DNA from: Edaphosphingomonas laterariae
GTDB taxonomy: Bacteria; Pseudomonadota; Alphaproteobacteria; Sphingomonadales; Sphingomonadaceae
Length of the DNA stretch: 64,000 nt
Assembly: GCF_900188165.1 (NCBI RefSeq)
Contig: NZ_FZOS01000013.1
Span: 29,535 to 93,534, forward strand
Direction of reading: 5' to 3'
The notes beneath the pieces are model-generated. The model made no database searches, was not told where the DNA came from, and saw nothing but the letters and a program-made list of their open reading frames with translations. Made by a program: the position numbers and the translations under genes. Below are positions 18,331 through 27,512 of the stretch, in pieces. Numbering within the stretch: the first letter of the stretch is position 1; each line of letters opens with the position of its first letter.

Positions 18331-19704
18331 TCAGGCGTTGTTGAGATACCAGTCATAATCGAGCGGCGTGACCTGTTCGTAGAAGCGCGCCTGCTCGGTG
18401 CGCTTGACGATGCCGTACATGTCGACCGTCCGGTCACCGAAATAGTCGCGCAGCACGCGCGACTGATCGAACAGCCGCACCGCATCGAACCAGTTGGTCG
18501 GCAGGCTCGCGCCCGCCGCGCTGGCGGCCGCATAGCCATCGCCTGTCACCGGCGCGCCGGGGTCGATCCGGTGGGCGATGCCATGATGCACCGCCGCCAG
18601 CAGCGCCGCGACCGCCAGATAGGGATTGGCGTCGGCCCCGGCCACGCGATGTTCGATATGGCGGGTGTGGGCCAACCCCGCCGGGACACGCAGCGCCACG
18701 GTGCGGTTGTTCACCCCCCAGGTCGGCGCGGTCGGCGCGTAGCTGTTGGCCTTGAACCGGCGATAGCTGTTGGCGTTGGGGGCGAAGATCGCCATGGATT
18801 CCGCCAGCAAGGCGCCCATCCCGCCGATCGCGTGGCGCAGCATCGGCGAGCCGTGGACATCCTCATCGGCGAACAGGTTGTTGCCCGCCGCGTCGTTCAC
18901 GCTGACATGCAGGTGCAGCCCGCTGCCGGCGCGGTCGGCCCAGGGCTTGGCCATGAAGGTCACGTCGCAGCCATGCGTCCGCGCCACGCCCTTGGCCGCG
19001 CGCTTATAGGCGACGGCGTCGTCGGCGGCACGCAACGCATCCGCCTTGTGCTTCAGGGTCAGCTCGAGCTGGCCCGGCGCGCATTCGGAAATCACGCCTT
19101 CCAGCGGAATCCCCTGCGCATCGGCGGCCGCCCACAGATCGCGCAGGAAGGGCGATGCCTCCTCCACCTGCGGCAGGCCATAAACCTCGGTCGCGGTCGC
19201 CATGCCGCGCGGCAGGCGGACCGAGCCATCGCGGCCGCGCCGGCCGTCGACCAGATAGAATTCCAGCTCGCACGCCACCACCGGGGTCATCCCGTCGGCG
19301 GTGAAGCGGTCAATCACGCGTTGCAGGATGGCGCGCGGATCGAGTTCGCACACCGTGCCGTCCAGTTCGTGGAGCGAACACATCAGCTGGCCGACATCCT
19401 CGCCCAGCCAAGGCGCGGGAACGATCCCGCCCGGCACCGGCCGGGCGCGGCGATCGGCATCGCCATCCTCCCACACCATGCCGGTATCCTCGCAATCGCG
19501 GCCGGTGATATCCACCACCTGGATCGAACCCGGCAGGAAGCGGCCATAATCATACACCGCTTCCAGCTCGTGCCGCCGCAGCCGCTTGCCGCGCGGCACG
19601 CCCGACAGGCCGGTGTAGAAGAGATCGAACAGGGTGATGTGGGGATGGGCGTCCAGAAACGCCTTCAGTTCGCCCGGATCGGCGACGAAGCCCGCGCGGC
19701 TCAT
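18331..19704 (-). CDS. Glutamine-synthetase-like gamma-glutamylpolyamine synthetase 2
   Basis: 457 residues from the ATG at 19704, which overlaps the aldehyde dehydrogenase stop by ATGA; the open frame extends upstream but with low-complexity, family-unlike sequence. The N-terminal domain differs from copy 1 (LFDLFYTGLSGVPRGKRLRR). The catalytic domain keeps CELEFYLV, APGQLELTLKHKADA, FMAKPW, GSGLHLHVS, NSYRRFKANSYAP and HRVAGADANPYLAVA. It is probably an ATP-dependent gamma-glutamylamine ligase with a different amine preference (spermidine or another monoamine or diamine), but the substrate is not evident. Confidence 0.85.
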   Translation of the reverse strand: MSRAGFVADPGELKAFLDAHPHITLFDLFYTGLSGVPRGKRLRRHELEAVYDYGRFLPGSIQVVDITGRDCEDTGMVWEDGDADRRARPVPGGIVPAPWLGEDVGQLMCSLHELDGTVCELDPRAILQRVIDRFTADGMTPVVACELEFYLVDGRRGRDGSVRLPRGMATATEVYGLPQVEEASPFLRDLWAAADAQGIPLEGVISECAPGQLELTLKHKADALRAADDAVAYKRAAKGVARTHGCDVTFMAKPWADRAGSGLHLHVSVNDAAGNNLFADEDVHGSPMLRHAIGGMGALLAESMAIFAPNANSYRRFKANSYAPTAPTWGVNNRTVALRVPAGLAHTRHIEHRVAGADANPYLAVAALLAAVHHGIAHRIDPGAPVTGDGYAAASAAGASLPTNWFDAVRLFDQSRVLRDYFGDRTVDMYGIVKRTEQARFYEQVTPLDYDWYLNNA

Positions 19705-21206
19705 GCCCCGCCTCCCCGAATGGTGAAGCTGACCGCCTTCAGATCGGCATATTTCTCCATCGCGTGCAGGCTGCGATCGCGACCGAAGCCCGATTGCTTG
19801 AACCCGCCAAAGGGCATGGTGATATCGTCGGCATCCCAGCCATTCACCCACACCTGCCCGGCATGGAGCGCGCGGGTCGCCCGCATCCCGCGATCGAGAT
19901 CGGCGGTCCACACGCCGGCGGCCAGCCCATAAACGGTGTCGTTGGCGATGCGATAGGCCTCGGCCTCGTCGGCAAAACCGATCACGCCCAGCACCGGACC
20001 AAACACCTCCTCGCGCGCCAGCGTCGCATCCTGCGTCACCCGGTCGAAGATCGTCGGCGCGACATAAAAGCCGCCGGTCTCGTCCCGCACGCGACCGCCG
20101 CCCAGCCTGAGATCGGCGCCCTCGGCCCGCGCCGTGCCGATATAGCGCAACGCGGTTTCCATCTGCCTTTCGCTGACCATCGCGCCGAACCGCGTGGCCG
20201 GGTCCAGCGGATCGCCCGCTTCGATACGCGACGCCACCTTCACGACCTCGGCCACGAACGCCTCGCGGATCGATTCATGCACCAGCAGGCGCGATGCCGC
20301 CGTGCACACCTGGCCCTGGTTGTAAAATACGCTCCACGCCGCCGATCGCGCCGCCGCCGCCATGTCGGGGCAATCGGGAAAGACGATCTGGGGTGATTTG
20401 CCGCCCAGTTCCAGGCTCACCCGCTTCAGGTTGCTCTGCCCGGAATATTGCATCAGCAGCCGGCCGACGACGCCCGATCCGGTGAAGGCGATCATGTCGA
20501 CGTCCATGTGCAGCGCCAGCGCCTTGCCCGCCGTCTCGCCCAACCCGGGCACGACGTTGAACACGCCGGCCGGCACGCCCGCCTCCAGCGCCAGCTCGGC
20601 GACGCGGATTGCCGTCATCGGCGATTGCTCGGCCGGCTTCAGCACCACCGAATTGCCCATGGCGAGCGCGGGGCCAACCTTCCACATCGCCATGTGCAGC
20701 GGGAAATTCCACGGCACGATCGCGCCGATCACGCCCAACGGTTCATGCACGGCATAGGACAGCCGGCCGGGATGGTGCGGGCCGACCTCGCCATACAGCT
20801 TGTCCAGCGCCTCGGCATAATAACGCACCGAATCGCAGGCGAGCGGCACGTCCACCGCCGCCGCGTCGCGGATCGGCTTGCCGGTGTCGATCGCCTCGAG
20901 CAGCGCCAGCTCCTCGGCATGGGCCGCCATCAGATCGGCCAGCCGATGCAGGATCTTCTTCTTCGCCTTCGCGGTCAGATTGCGCCAGCGCCCATCGTCG
21001 AACGCGCGCCGCGCGGCGGCAACGGCGATGTCCACGTCCGCCGCATCGCCCGCCGCGACATCGGCCAGCAGGCTGCCGTCACGGGGCGAGATATTGGCAA
21101 AGGTGCCGCCAGCGCGCGCGGGCCGCAGTTCGCCGTCGATCACCGCCAGCGATGGCAGCGTCAGCGCCGCGATCTTCGCCAGATTCTCCGCCAGTCCCTG
21201 CGTCAC
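19701..21206 (-). CDS. puuC: Aldehyde dehydrogenase, gamma-glutamyl-gamma-aminobutyraldehyde type
   Basis: 501 residues from a GTG at 21206, preceded at 11 bases by GGAGG; a TTG at 21224 is an alternative start. NAD-site landmarks are IVPWNFPLHMAMWK, LKPAEQSPMTA and FTGSGVVGRLLM. The general base lies in LELGGKSP and the catalytic Cys at about 301 in NQGQVCTAASRL. EEVFGPVLG and PFGGFKQSGFGRD close the domain. It should oxidise gamma-glutamyl-4-aminobutanal (or 4-aminobutanal) to the acid. It is the first gene of the long minus-strand polyamine operon, so its upstream gap probably holds the main promoter. Confidence 0.9.
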   Translation of the reverse strand: MTQGLAENLAKIAALTLPSLAVIDGELRPARAGGTFANISPRDGSLLADVAAGDAADVDIAVAAARRAFDDGRWRNLTAKAKKKILHRLADLMAAHAEELALLEAIDTGKPIRDAAAVDVPLACDSVRYYAEALDKLYGEVGPHHPGRLSYAVHEPLGVIGAIVPWNFPLHMAMWKVGPALAMGNSVVLKPAEQSPMTAIRVAELALEAGVPAGVFNVVPGLGETAGKALALHMDVDMIAFTGSGVVGRLLMQYSGQSNLKRVSLELGGKSPQIVFPDCPDMAAAARSAAWSVFYNQGQVCTAASRLLVHESIREAFVAEVVKVASRIEAGDPLDPATRFGAMVSERQMETALRYIGTARAEGADLRLGGGRVRDETGGFYVAPTIFDRVTQDATLAREEVFGPVLGVIGFADEAEAYRIANDTVYGLAAGVWTADLDRGMRATRALHAGQVWVNGWDADDITMPFGGFKQSGFGRDRSLHAMEKYADLKAVSFTIRGGGA

Positions 21207-21225
21207 GATCCCTGCAACCTCCAAC

Positions 21226-21235
21226 TGTGATCACA
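21226..21235. promoter_or_regulatory. Candidate operator TGTGATCACA upstream of the polyamine operon
   Basis: A perfect 10-bp palindrome directly upstream of the puuC start, followed (reading towards puuC) by the GGAGG. A possible -10 (TATAGT, minus strand) abuts it. A repressor bound here would block the operon. The binding protein is unknown and no regulator gene lies nearby. Confidence 0.4.
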
Positions 21236-21382
21236 CTATATGCAGCCCCATCGGCCGAGGGAAGCCGCCAAATTGCGCCTGCCCGGCCCGCATTCGCCGG
21301 CTCCGCCAGATCGGGCGGGCCGGCAACCGGCGTCCACATGATTGCGTTATGCCACAGGGCGACGGATAGTGTCGCCCGCGCC

Positions 21383-22504
21383 ATGCATTTCGGATGGCGG
21401 ACCATAGGGATACCGCCCTTGGATCGACCCCGCGCCCACATTGCCGCAATCGGCACTGCCGTCCCCGACCATGATATCCACGCCGCCTTCATCGCCTGGG
21501 CCGAAGCGCAGCTGGGCGAGCGCGAACGGCCGCTCTTCGCGCGGATGGCGCAGCGTTCGGGCATCGCCCATCGCTGGTCAGTGCTGCCGCGCGCGGCCGA
21601 TGGCGGATCGCCGGTCGAACCCGGCGGTTTCTATGCCGGCACCATGCCGACGACGGCTGCGCGCATGGCGCTCTACGCCGATGCCGCCCCTGCCTTGGCG
21701 CTTCGCGCCATCGCCGATCTCGGCGAACGGGTCGCGCTTGCCGGCATCACCCATCTCGTCGTCGCCAGCTGCACCGGCTTCGTCGCGCCCGGGATCGACC
21801 AGATCATCGCCGCCCGCCTCGGCCTTGGCGGCCATGTCGAACGCACCCTCGTCGGCTTCATGGGCTGCTACGCCGCCGTCTCCGCGCTGCGCGTCGCGCA
21901 CCATATCGCGCGGTCCGATCGCGCCGCACGCGTGCTCGTCGTCACCGTCGAGCTGTCGAGCCTCCATCTGCGCCCCGTCACCCAGCTCGAACCGCTGCTC
22001 GCCATGCTCCAGTTCGGCGATGGCGCCGCCGCCGCGCTCGTCACCGCCGAACCCTCCGGCCTCCCGCTCACCCGCTTCTTCGCCGCCACACTGCCCGGAT
22101 CGGACGATCTGATCCGCTGGACGATCGGCGATCACGGCTTCGTCATGCACCTGTCGGGCGAGGTGCCGGGCCGGATCGGCCAGGCGCTCATCGATCCCGC
22201 CGTCCGCGCGGCGATCACCGGCGGGCGCGACGCAACCGCCATCGCGCGCTGGGCCGTCCATGCCGGCGGCCGCTCGATCCTCGATGCGGTGGAACATGGG
22301 CTCGGCCTCGACACCGATGCGCTCCAGCCCTCGCGCGCCATCCTCCAGCGCTTCGGCAACATGTCATCCGCCACCCTGATGTTCGTCCTTGCCGACATGC
22401 TGGCCGAAGGCCGGGTTGGCGACGGGGCGGCCGGCGAAGGCGTGGCGCTTGCCTTTGGCCCCGGCCTCGCCGCCGAAGGCTTCGGCTTCGGCCACCCGGC
22501 CTGA
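21383..22504 (+). CDS. Type III polyketide synthase (chalcone/stilbene-synthase-like)
   Basis: 373 residues from the ATG at 21383; an in-frame ATG at 21338 is also possible. The catalytic triad of the family is visible: Cys162 in GFMGCYAAV, His293 in WAVHAGGRSIL and Asn326 in GNMSSATLMF, with the expected spacing. Other landmarks are VVASCTGFVAPGID, FGDGAAAALV and LAFGPGLAAEGF. Such enzymes extend an acyl-CoA starter with malonyl-CoA and cyclise it to alkylpyrones, resorcinols or related phenols. It is divergent from the polyamine operon and begins a three-gene set with a methyltransferase and an FAD enzyme, a common arrangement for making a methylated, oxidised lipid phenol or quinone. The product is not predictable here. 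Confidence 0.92.
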   Translation: MHFGWRTIGIPPLDRPRAHIAAIGTAVPDHDIHAAFIAWAEAQLGERERPLFARMAQRSGIAHRWSVLPRAADGGSPVEPGGFYAGTMPTTAARMALYADAAPALALRAIADLGERVALAGITHLVVASCTGFVAPGIDQIIAARLGLGGHVERTLVGFMGCYAAVSALRVAHHIARSDRAARVLVVTVELSSLHLRPVTQLEPLLAMLQFGDGAAAALVTAEPSGLPLTRFFAATLPGSDDLIRWTIGDHGFVMHLSGEVPGRIGQALIDPAVRAAITGGRDATAIARWAVHAGGRSILDAVEHGLGLDTDALQPSRAILQRFGNMSSATLMFVLADMLAEGRVGDGAAGEGVALAFGPGLAAEGFGFGHPA

Positions 22505-22511
22505 TCGCAGC

Positions 22512-23204
22512 ATGGCCATGCTCGCCCAGCGCGCCCGGCAGGACGAACGGATGGACGATCCGGCCTTGCCGCCGGCCGATTATGCCGCCGTCCTTTCCGA
22601 TCTCGCCCGCGTCAACACCGTCACCCTCGCCGCCCGGCCAACGCTCGCTTTCCTAGCCCGCGCGGTCGGCCGGCAGCCACGCTTCCGCCTGCTCGACGTG
22701 GGTTTCGGCCAGGGCGATATGCTCCGCCGCGTCGCCCGCTGGGCGGACAACCGCGGCATCGCCGCCGAACTCGTCGGCGTGGATCTCAACCCCAACAGCG
22801 CGCCCGCCGCCAGCGCTGCCACGCCGGCCGGCATGGCGATCGATTATCGCACCGGCGATTATGCCGATCTGTCAAGCGAACCCTGGGATATCATCGTCTC
22901 CAGCCTCGTCGCCCATCACATGACCGACGATCAGCTGCTCGCCTTCCTCCGCTTCATGGAAACGCATGCCCGCATCGGATGGATGGTCAACGATCTCCAC
23001 CGTCATCGCTTCGCCCATGCCGGCTTCCCGATCCTCGCCGCATTGATGCGCTGGCACCCGATCGTCGCTGCCGATGGCACCCTGTCGATCGCACGCGCCT
23101 TCCGTCCGCCCGAATGGCACGCGCTGCTCAGTCAAGCGGACGCCGCTTCGGCCCGTGTCGTCCGTCGCTTCCCGTTCCGGCTATGCGTCGAACGGATACG
23201 CTGA
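22512..23204 (+). CDS. Class I SAM-dependent methyltransferase (polyketide tailoring)
   Basis: 230 residues from the ATG at 22512, 7 bases after the polyketide synthase stop. The SAM-binding motif I is FRLLDVGFGQGDMLRR, the acidic ribose contact lies in ELVGVDLNP, and post-motif regions WDIIVSSLVAHHM and WMVNDLHRHRFAH fit small-molecule methyltransferases. It overlaps the FAD oxidoreductase gene by 22 bases. The substrate is presumably the polyketide product or a derivative (inference from the operon). Confidence 0.85.
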   Translation: MAMLAQRARQDERMDDPALPPADYAAVLSDLARVNTVTLAARPTLAFLARAVGRQPRFRLLDVGFGQGDMLRRVARWADNRGIAAELVGVDLNPNSAPAASAATPAGMAIDYRTGDYADLSSEPWDIIVSSLVAHHMTDDQLLAFLRFMETHARIGWMVNDLHRHRFAHAGFPILAALMRWHPIVAADGTLSIARAFRPPEWHALLSQADAASARVVRRFPFRLCVERIR

Positions 23205-24256
23205 TCATCGGCGCCGGCCCGGCGGGATGCGCCGCCGCGATCACGCTCGCATGTGCGGGGCAGCGCCCCCTCCTCCTCGAACGCCACGCCACCGCCCAGC
23301 AGATCGTCTGCGGCGGCTTTCTCAGCCAGGATTCGCTCGCTTTGCTGGGCGGTCTGGGTATCGATCCCGTCGCGCTCGGCGCCCGGCCGATCACCCGGCT
23401 GCGCCTCATCGCCGGCCGCCGCGTCGCCGAAGCCCCCCTGCCCTTCGCCGCCGCCGGGCTATCGCGCGCGACATTGGATGCCGCGCTACGCCATCGCGCA
23501 GTCGCCACCGGCGCGGTCCTTGAATCGGGGCGGCCGGTTCGCGCGATCGAAGGTGGCGTCGCCCGGTTCGATGGCGATGGCATTGCGGCCGACGCGATCA
23601 TCCTCGCCACCGGCAAGCACGATCTGCGCGGTGCCCCCCGCCCGCGCGCGCCCGATTCTGCCGTCGGCCTGCGCACCCGCCTCACCCCCACGCCCGCACT
23701 GACCCGCGCGCTGGCCGGCATGATCGAACTGCATCTCTTCCGCCATGGCTATGCCGGCCTGCTGATTCAGGAAGACGGCCAGGCCAATCTCTGCCTGTCG
23801 GTCGCCCGCTCACGCCTGGCGGCAGCCGGTGGCACCCCGGCCGCCCTGCTCGCCGCCCTCGCCCGCGAATCTCCGATCTTCGCCGATCGGCTCGGCCAAG
23901 CGAGCGCGCAGGCCGATTGGCAGGCGATCGCCGGCTTGCCCTATGGGTGGCGCGACCGGGCCGCCAACCAGACGCTCTACCGCATTGGCGATCAGGCCGC
24001 GGTCATCGCCTCGCTGGCCGGCGACGGTATCGCCATCGCGCTCGCCTCGGGCCGCGCGGCCGCCACCGCCCGCCTCACCGGAACGTCGCCTGCCGCTTAT
24101 GCCGCCGCCTTCGCGGCCCGCGCCCACCGCCCGCTGCTGATCGCCGGCGCCGGACGGCGCATGGCCGAAGGCGGGAGCGCGCCGCTGCTGGTGGCGGCCG
24201 CCCGAATCCCCGGCCTTGTCGGAATCGCCGCCCGGCTCACCCGTATCGGCCATTGA
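23183..24256 (+). CDS. FAD-dependent oxidoreductase/monooxygenase (geranylgeranyl reductase-like fold)
   Basis: 357 residues from the ATG at 23183. The Rossmann motif [18 protein letters not shown] is at the very N-terminus. [13 protein letters not shown] resembles the CAGG-type segment of the geranylgeranyl-reductase/UbiH superfamily. The second FAD contact is the Asp in [20 protein letters not shown]. The family includes aromatic hydroxylases and polyprenyl reductases. With the upstream type III PKS and methyltransferase genes it likely hydroxylates the aromatic product towards a quinone, as in the Streptomyces srs operon (analogy, not homology of every gene). Confidence 0.83.
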   Translation: MRRTDTLIIGAGPAGCAAAITLACAGQRPLLLERHATAQQIVCGGFLSQDSLALLGGLGIDPVALGARPITRLRLIAGRRVAEAPLPFAAAGLSRATLDAALRHRAVATGAVLESGRPVRAIEGGVARFDGDGIAADAIILATGKHDLRGAPRPRAPDSAVGLRTRLTPTPALTRALAGMIELHLFRHGYAGLLIQEDGQANLCLSVARSRLAAAGGTPAALLAALARESPIFADRLGQASAQADWQAIAGLPYGWRDRAANQTLYRIGDQAAVIASLAGDGIAIALASGRAAATARLTGTSPAAYAAAFAARAHRPLLIAGAGRRMAEGGSAPLLVAAARIPGLVGIAARLTRIGH

Positions 24257-24288
24257 CCGCCGCGCCGCCGCCACCCACATTTCGGCCC

Positions 24289-24687
24289 ATGGACCGACTC
24301 GATCTTTCCGAACAGGAATGGCGCAAGCGCCTCACGCCCCAGCAATATCATGTGCTGCGCGAAGCCGGCACGGAACGCGCGTTCAGCGGCGTCCTCACCG
24401 ATAACAAGGCCCCCGGCGTCTATCGCTGCGCCGGCTGCGGTGCCGCGCTGTTCGACAGCAACACCAAGTTCGATTCGGGCAGCGGCTGGCCCAGCTTCAC
24501 CCACCCCTTCTCGCCCGACGCGGTGACCGAACATGCCGATACCAGCCACGGCATGCGCCGGGTGGAGGTGCGTTGCGCGAAATGCGACGGGCATCTCGGC
24601 CATGTCTTCCCCGACGGGCCGGGGCCGGACGGGATGCGCTTCTGCATCAACAGCGTCTCGCTCGACTTCAAGGGCCGCGGCGACTGA
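24289..24687 (+). CDS. msrB: Peptide-methionine (R)-S-oxide reductase
   Basis: 132 residues from the ATG at 24289, normal MsrB length. Two CxxC zinc pairs are present (CAGC and CAKC). The fold landmarks [14 protein letters not shown] and [15 protein letters not shown] lead to the catalytic Cys in [12 protein letters not shown]. It repairs methionine-R-sulfoxide in proteins with thioredoxin. There is no signal peptide, so it is cytoplasmic. It begins 32 bases after the FAD enzyme gene. Confidence 0.96.
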   Translation: MDRLDLSEQEWRKRLTPQQYHVLREAGTERAFSGVLTDNKAPGVYRCAGCGAALFDSNTKFDSGSGWPSFTHPFSPDAVTEHADTSHGMRRVEVRCAKCDGHLGHVFPDGPGPDGMRFCINSVSLDFKGRGD

Positions 24688-24753
24688 AGCCTGCCGCTCG
24701 CCGCGTCGCGGCTTGTGATGCGGCGGCATAGGCTCTAAGCGCACGCTCTGAAG

Positions 24754-26820
24754 ATGGCATCCAAGAAGCGTCCCAAGCCGCAGCGCAGCTCCCTGTGGGG
24801 CACGACCGTGAAGGTGGCCAAATATGGCCTGTTCGCGGGCCTTGCTGCATTCGTCGCGCTCGTCGTCGCCGTGCTGATCGCGCGGTCGACCCTGCCGGGC
24901 TATCATGAACTGCAAAGCTCGCCCAACGGCCAGATGGTGCGCGTCCACGCCGCCGACGGCACGGTGATCGTGTCGCTGGGGCCGAGCTACGGCCAGTGGA
25001 TTCCGTTCGATCGCATTCCGCAGGAAATGAAGAATGCGATGGTCGCGACCGAGGACCGGCGCTTCCGCTATCATCCCGGCGTCGATCCGATCGCGCTGGT
25101 CCGTTCGGTCATGGTCCGGGTTGAACGCGGCCGCTGGGTGCAGGGCGGATCGACGATCACCCAGCAGCTCGCCCGCAACATCTTCCTGACCAACACCCGC
25201 ACCTTCGGCCGCAAGTTCCGCGAATGGATTCTCGCGCTGGCGATGGAGCGGAAATTCTCGAAGGACGAGATCCTCGAGCTTTATCTGAACCGCGTCTATT
25301 TCGGCGGTGGCGCCTATGGCATCGATGCCGCCAGCCGCAAATTCTTCGGCCATCCCGGGACCGAATTGTCGCTGGGCGAAGCCGCGATCATCGCCGGACT
25401 GGTCAAGGCGCCGTCCAATTATTCGCCCACCGCCGATGCCGAAGCCGCCGTCGGCCGCGCCTCGGTCGTCCTCGGCCTGATGCGCGAACAGGGGATGATC
25501 ACCCCGGCGGAGATGGAAGCCGGCAACCCGCTCAACGTCACGCTCGCGCCCGAGCCCAAGCAGAACAGCGTCCGCTATTTCACCGATTGGGCGCTGGCCC
25601 AGCTCGACACCATGATCGAGGAAACGACGCAGCCGATCGACGTGTGGACGACGCTCGATCTCAACATGCAGCGCGCCGCCGATGCCGCGATCCGCGCCAA
25701 CACGCCCGAAGGGCTGCAAGGCGCGCTCGTCTCGCTCGATCAGGATGGCGCGGTGCGCGCGATGGTCGGCGGCAAGGATTATGTGTCGTCGATCTACAAC
25801 CGCGCCACGCAGGCCGTGCGCCAGCCCGGATCGGCGTTCAAGCTGTTCGTCTATCTCGCCGCGCTCGAAAACGGCCACACGCCGGCCGACATCGTCGTCG
25901 ACGAACCGATCAACATCAATGGCTGGAGCCCGCGCAATTCGAGCCGCCGTTATTCGGGCGAAATCGATATCCGCACCGCCTTCGCCTTCTCGATCAACAC
26001 GGTCGCGGCGAAGCTGGGCCAGGAAGTCGGCTATTCCACCGTCGCCGACATGGCGCGCCGCTTCGGCATCACCACGCCGATCAACACCCACCCGTCGATG
26101 GTGCTCGGCACCTCCGACGTCCGCCTGATCGATATGACGCGCGCCTTCGCCGCGGTCAGCCGCAAGGGCGTCGCGGTCGTGCCTTATGGCATCGTCAAGG
26201 TGACGACGGGCAAGGGCGAGATGCTCTACGAACATCAGCCCGACGATCAGCGCGTGCTGGTCGCGCCTTATGTGGCCGCGCAGATGACCGATCTGCTGCA
26301 GACCGCGGTCAACACCGGCACGGCGCGCGCCGCGCAGATCGACCGCCCCGTCGCCGGCAAGACCGGCACCACATCGTCGAACAAGGATGGCTGGTTCCTC
26401 GGCTTTTCGAGCGGCCTCACCACCGGCGTATGGATGGGCCGCGATGATGCCAAGGCGGTCGGCGGGCTGCAGGGCGGCCGCGCGCCGGCCACCGCCTTCC
26501 GCGATTTCATGAAGGTCGCGGTCGCCAAGCGCCCGATCGAGAAGTTCGAGACCGAAGTCACCCTGCCCGAATGGCAGCTCGAGCCCGACGCCGAAGCCTA
26601 TTATGGCGAACCGACCGAAGGCTTTGTCGACGAAAATGGCGCCGCCGTAACCCCGTATCCGGGGATCGAGCCGGAGCCGCTGCCCGAAGCCGAACCGGCC
26701 CCCGCCCCGGCCGAGCCGCAGGAACGGCTGGACGATCGCTGGCTTGATGATGCGCTGGGCCGCACCGAACGGCCCCAGCCGCAACGCAACCCGCCTCAGC
26801 CTTCGCGGCCCAACCAGTAA
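24754..26820 (+). CDS. Class A penicillin-binding protein (PBP1A-like transglycosylase/transpeptidase)
   Basis: 688 residues. One membrane anchor at about 24-45 follows a basic cytoplasmic tail. The GT51 glycosyltransferase has its catalytic Glu in ATEDRRFRYHPG, plus GGSTITQQLARN and ELYLNRVYFG. The transpeptidase domain has Ser-x-x-Lys in GSAFKLF (about residue 360), the SxN motif in FSINTVAAKL, and KTGT at about 535. The tail after about 610 is rich in Pro and Glu. It polymerises and cross-links peptidoglycan. It is shorter than E. coli PBP1A (850) and lacks an obvious OB insert. Confidence 0.93.
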   Translation: MASKKRPKPQRSSLWGTTVKVAKYGLFAGLAAFVALVVAVLIARSTLPGYHELQSSPNGQMVRVHAADGTVIVSLGPSYGQWIPFDRIPQEMKNAMVATEDRRFRYHPGVDPIALVRSVMVRVERGRWVQGGSTITQQLARNIFLTNTRTFGRKFREWILALAMERKFSKDEILELYLNRVYFGGGAYGIDAASRKFFGHPGTELSLGEAAIIAGLVKAPSNYSPTADAEAAVGRASVVLGLMREQGMITPAEMEAGNPLNVTLAPEPKQNSVRYFTDWALAQLDTMIEETTQPIDVWTTLDLNMQRAADAAIRANTPEGLQGALVSLDQDGAVRAMVGGKDYVSSIYNRATQAVRQPGSAFKLFVYLAALENGHTPADIVVDEPININGWSPRNSSRRYSGEIDIRTAFAFSINTVAAKLGQEVGYSTVADMARRFGITTPINTHPSMVLGTSDVRLIDMTRAFAAVSRKGVAVVPYGIVKVTTGKGEMLYEHQPDDQRVLVAPYVAAQMTDLLQTAVNTGTARAAQIDRPVAGKTGTTSSNKDGWFLGFSSGLTTGVWMGRDDAKAVGGLQGGRAPATAFRDFMKVAVAKRPIEKFETEVTLPEWQLEPDAEAYYGEPTEGFVDENGAAVTPYPGIEPEPLPEAEPAPAPAEPQERLDDRWLDDALGRTERPQPQRNPPQPSRPNQ

Positions 26821-27512
26821 AGCGCGGCGCCGTTCGCGCGCAGCCAGGCGCGCTCGGTGGCGGGATCGCGACCCAGCAGCTTGCACACCGCCGCGTGGAA
26901 GGCCGGGCTGTGGTCCATGTGCAGGCGATGCGCCACTTCATGCGCGACGGTCGCCTCGCGCACGGCGACCGGCGCCAGCACCAGGCGCCAGCTATAGCGG
27001 ATATCGCCGGCGGACGAGCAGCTGCCCCAGCGCGATCGCGGATCGCCGATCGCCACCCGCGCGATGCTGACGCCCGCCTTCGCCGCCATCGCCCGCGTTT
27101 CCGCATCGAGCCGGACCAGCGCCTCGCTGCGCATCCAGCGGATCAGCCGCGCCGCCATCGTCTCGCGCGGGCCGCCAAGGATGAAGCGGTCCTCCTCCAG
27201 CCGCACCGCGCGCGGCCGGCCTTCCTGCCAGTCGATCTGGCGGAGATGGCCTTCGAACGGCACGGCGCCGCCCGGTTCGATCGGCACCGTCGCCGGCAAC
27301 CGCGCAAGCGCCGCCTCGATCCAGCCGCGTTTCGATTCCACCCAGGCGAGCGCGTGGCCCAGCGCGGCGCGCTTGGGCATTGTCAGCCGCACGGTGCCGT
27401 CGCGCGGGTCCACCGCCAGCCGCAATGCACGCGCCTGTGCCATCCGCTTGATCGTCAGCGGCCGGATCCGCCCGCCACCGGCAAAAACCGGCTCAGAGGA
27501 TCCGGTCGACAA
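26796..27512 (-). CDS. YgjP/SprT-like zinc metalloprotease (DUF45/WLM type)
   Basis: About 238 residues if translation begins at the TTG at 27512, which overlaps the YcgN-type gene by 20 bases; the next in-frame ATG is 66 bases further in. The start is uncertain. The zinc site HEVAHRLHMDHSPAFH (HExxH plus a third His) and the GDPRSRWGSCSSAGDIRYSWRL segment are diagnostic of the YgjP family. Its physiological role is not established. Its 3' end overlaps the tail of the convergent PBP gene by 25 bases. Confidence 0.82.
   Translation of the reverse strand: MSTGSSEPVFAGGGRIRPLTIKRMAQARALRLAVDPRDGTVRLTMPKRAALGHALAWVESKRGWIEAALARLPATVPIEPGGAVPFEGHLRQIDWQEGRPRAVRLEEDRFILGGPRETMAARLIRWMRSEALVRLDAETRAMAAKAGVSIARVAIGDPRSRWGSCSSAGDIRYSWRLVLAPVAVREATVAHEVAHRLHMDHSPAFHAAVCKLLGRDPATERAWLRANGAALYWLGREG

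Noticed and set aside
24097..26886. A 929-codon minus-strand open frame opposite the penicillin-binding protein gene
   Set aside because: It is an antisense shadow; the plus strand has all GT51 and transpeptidase motifs.
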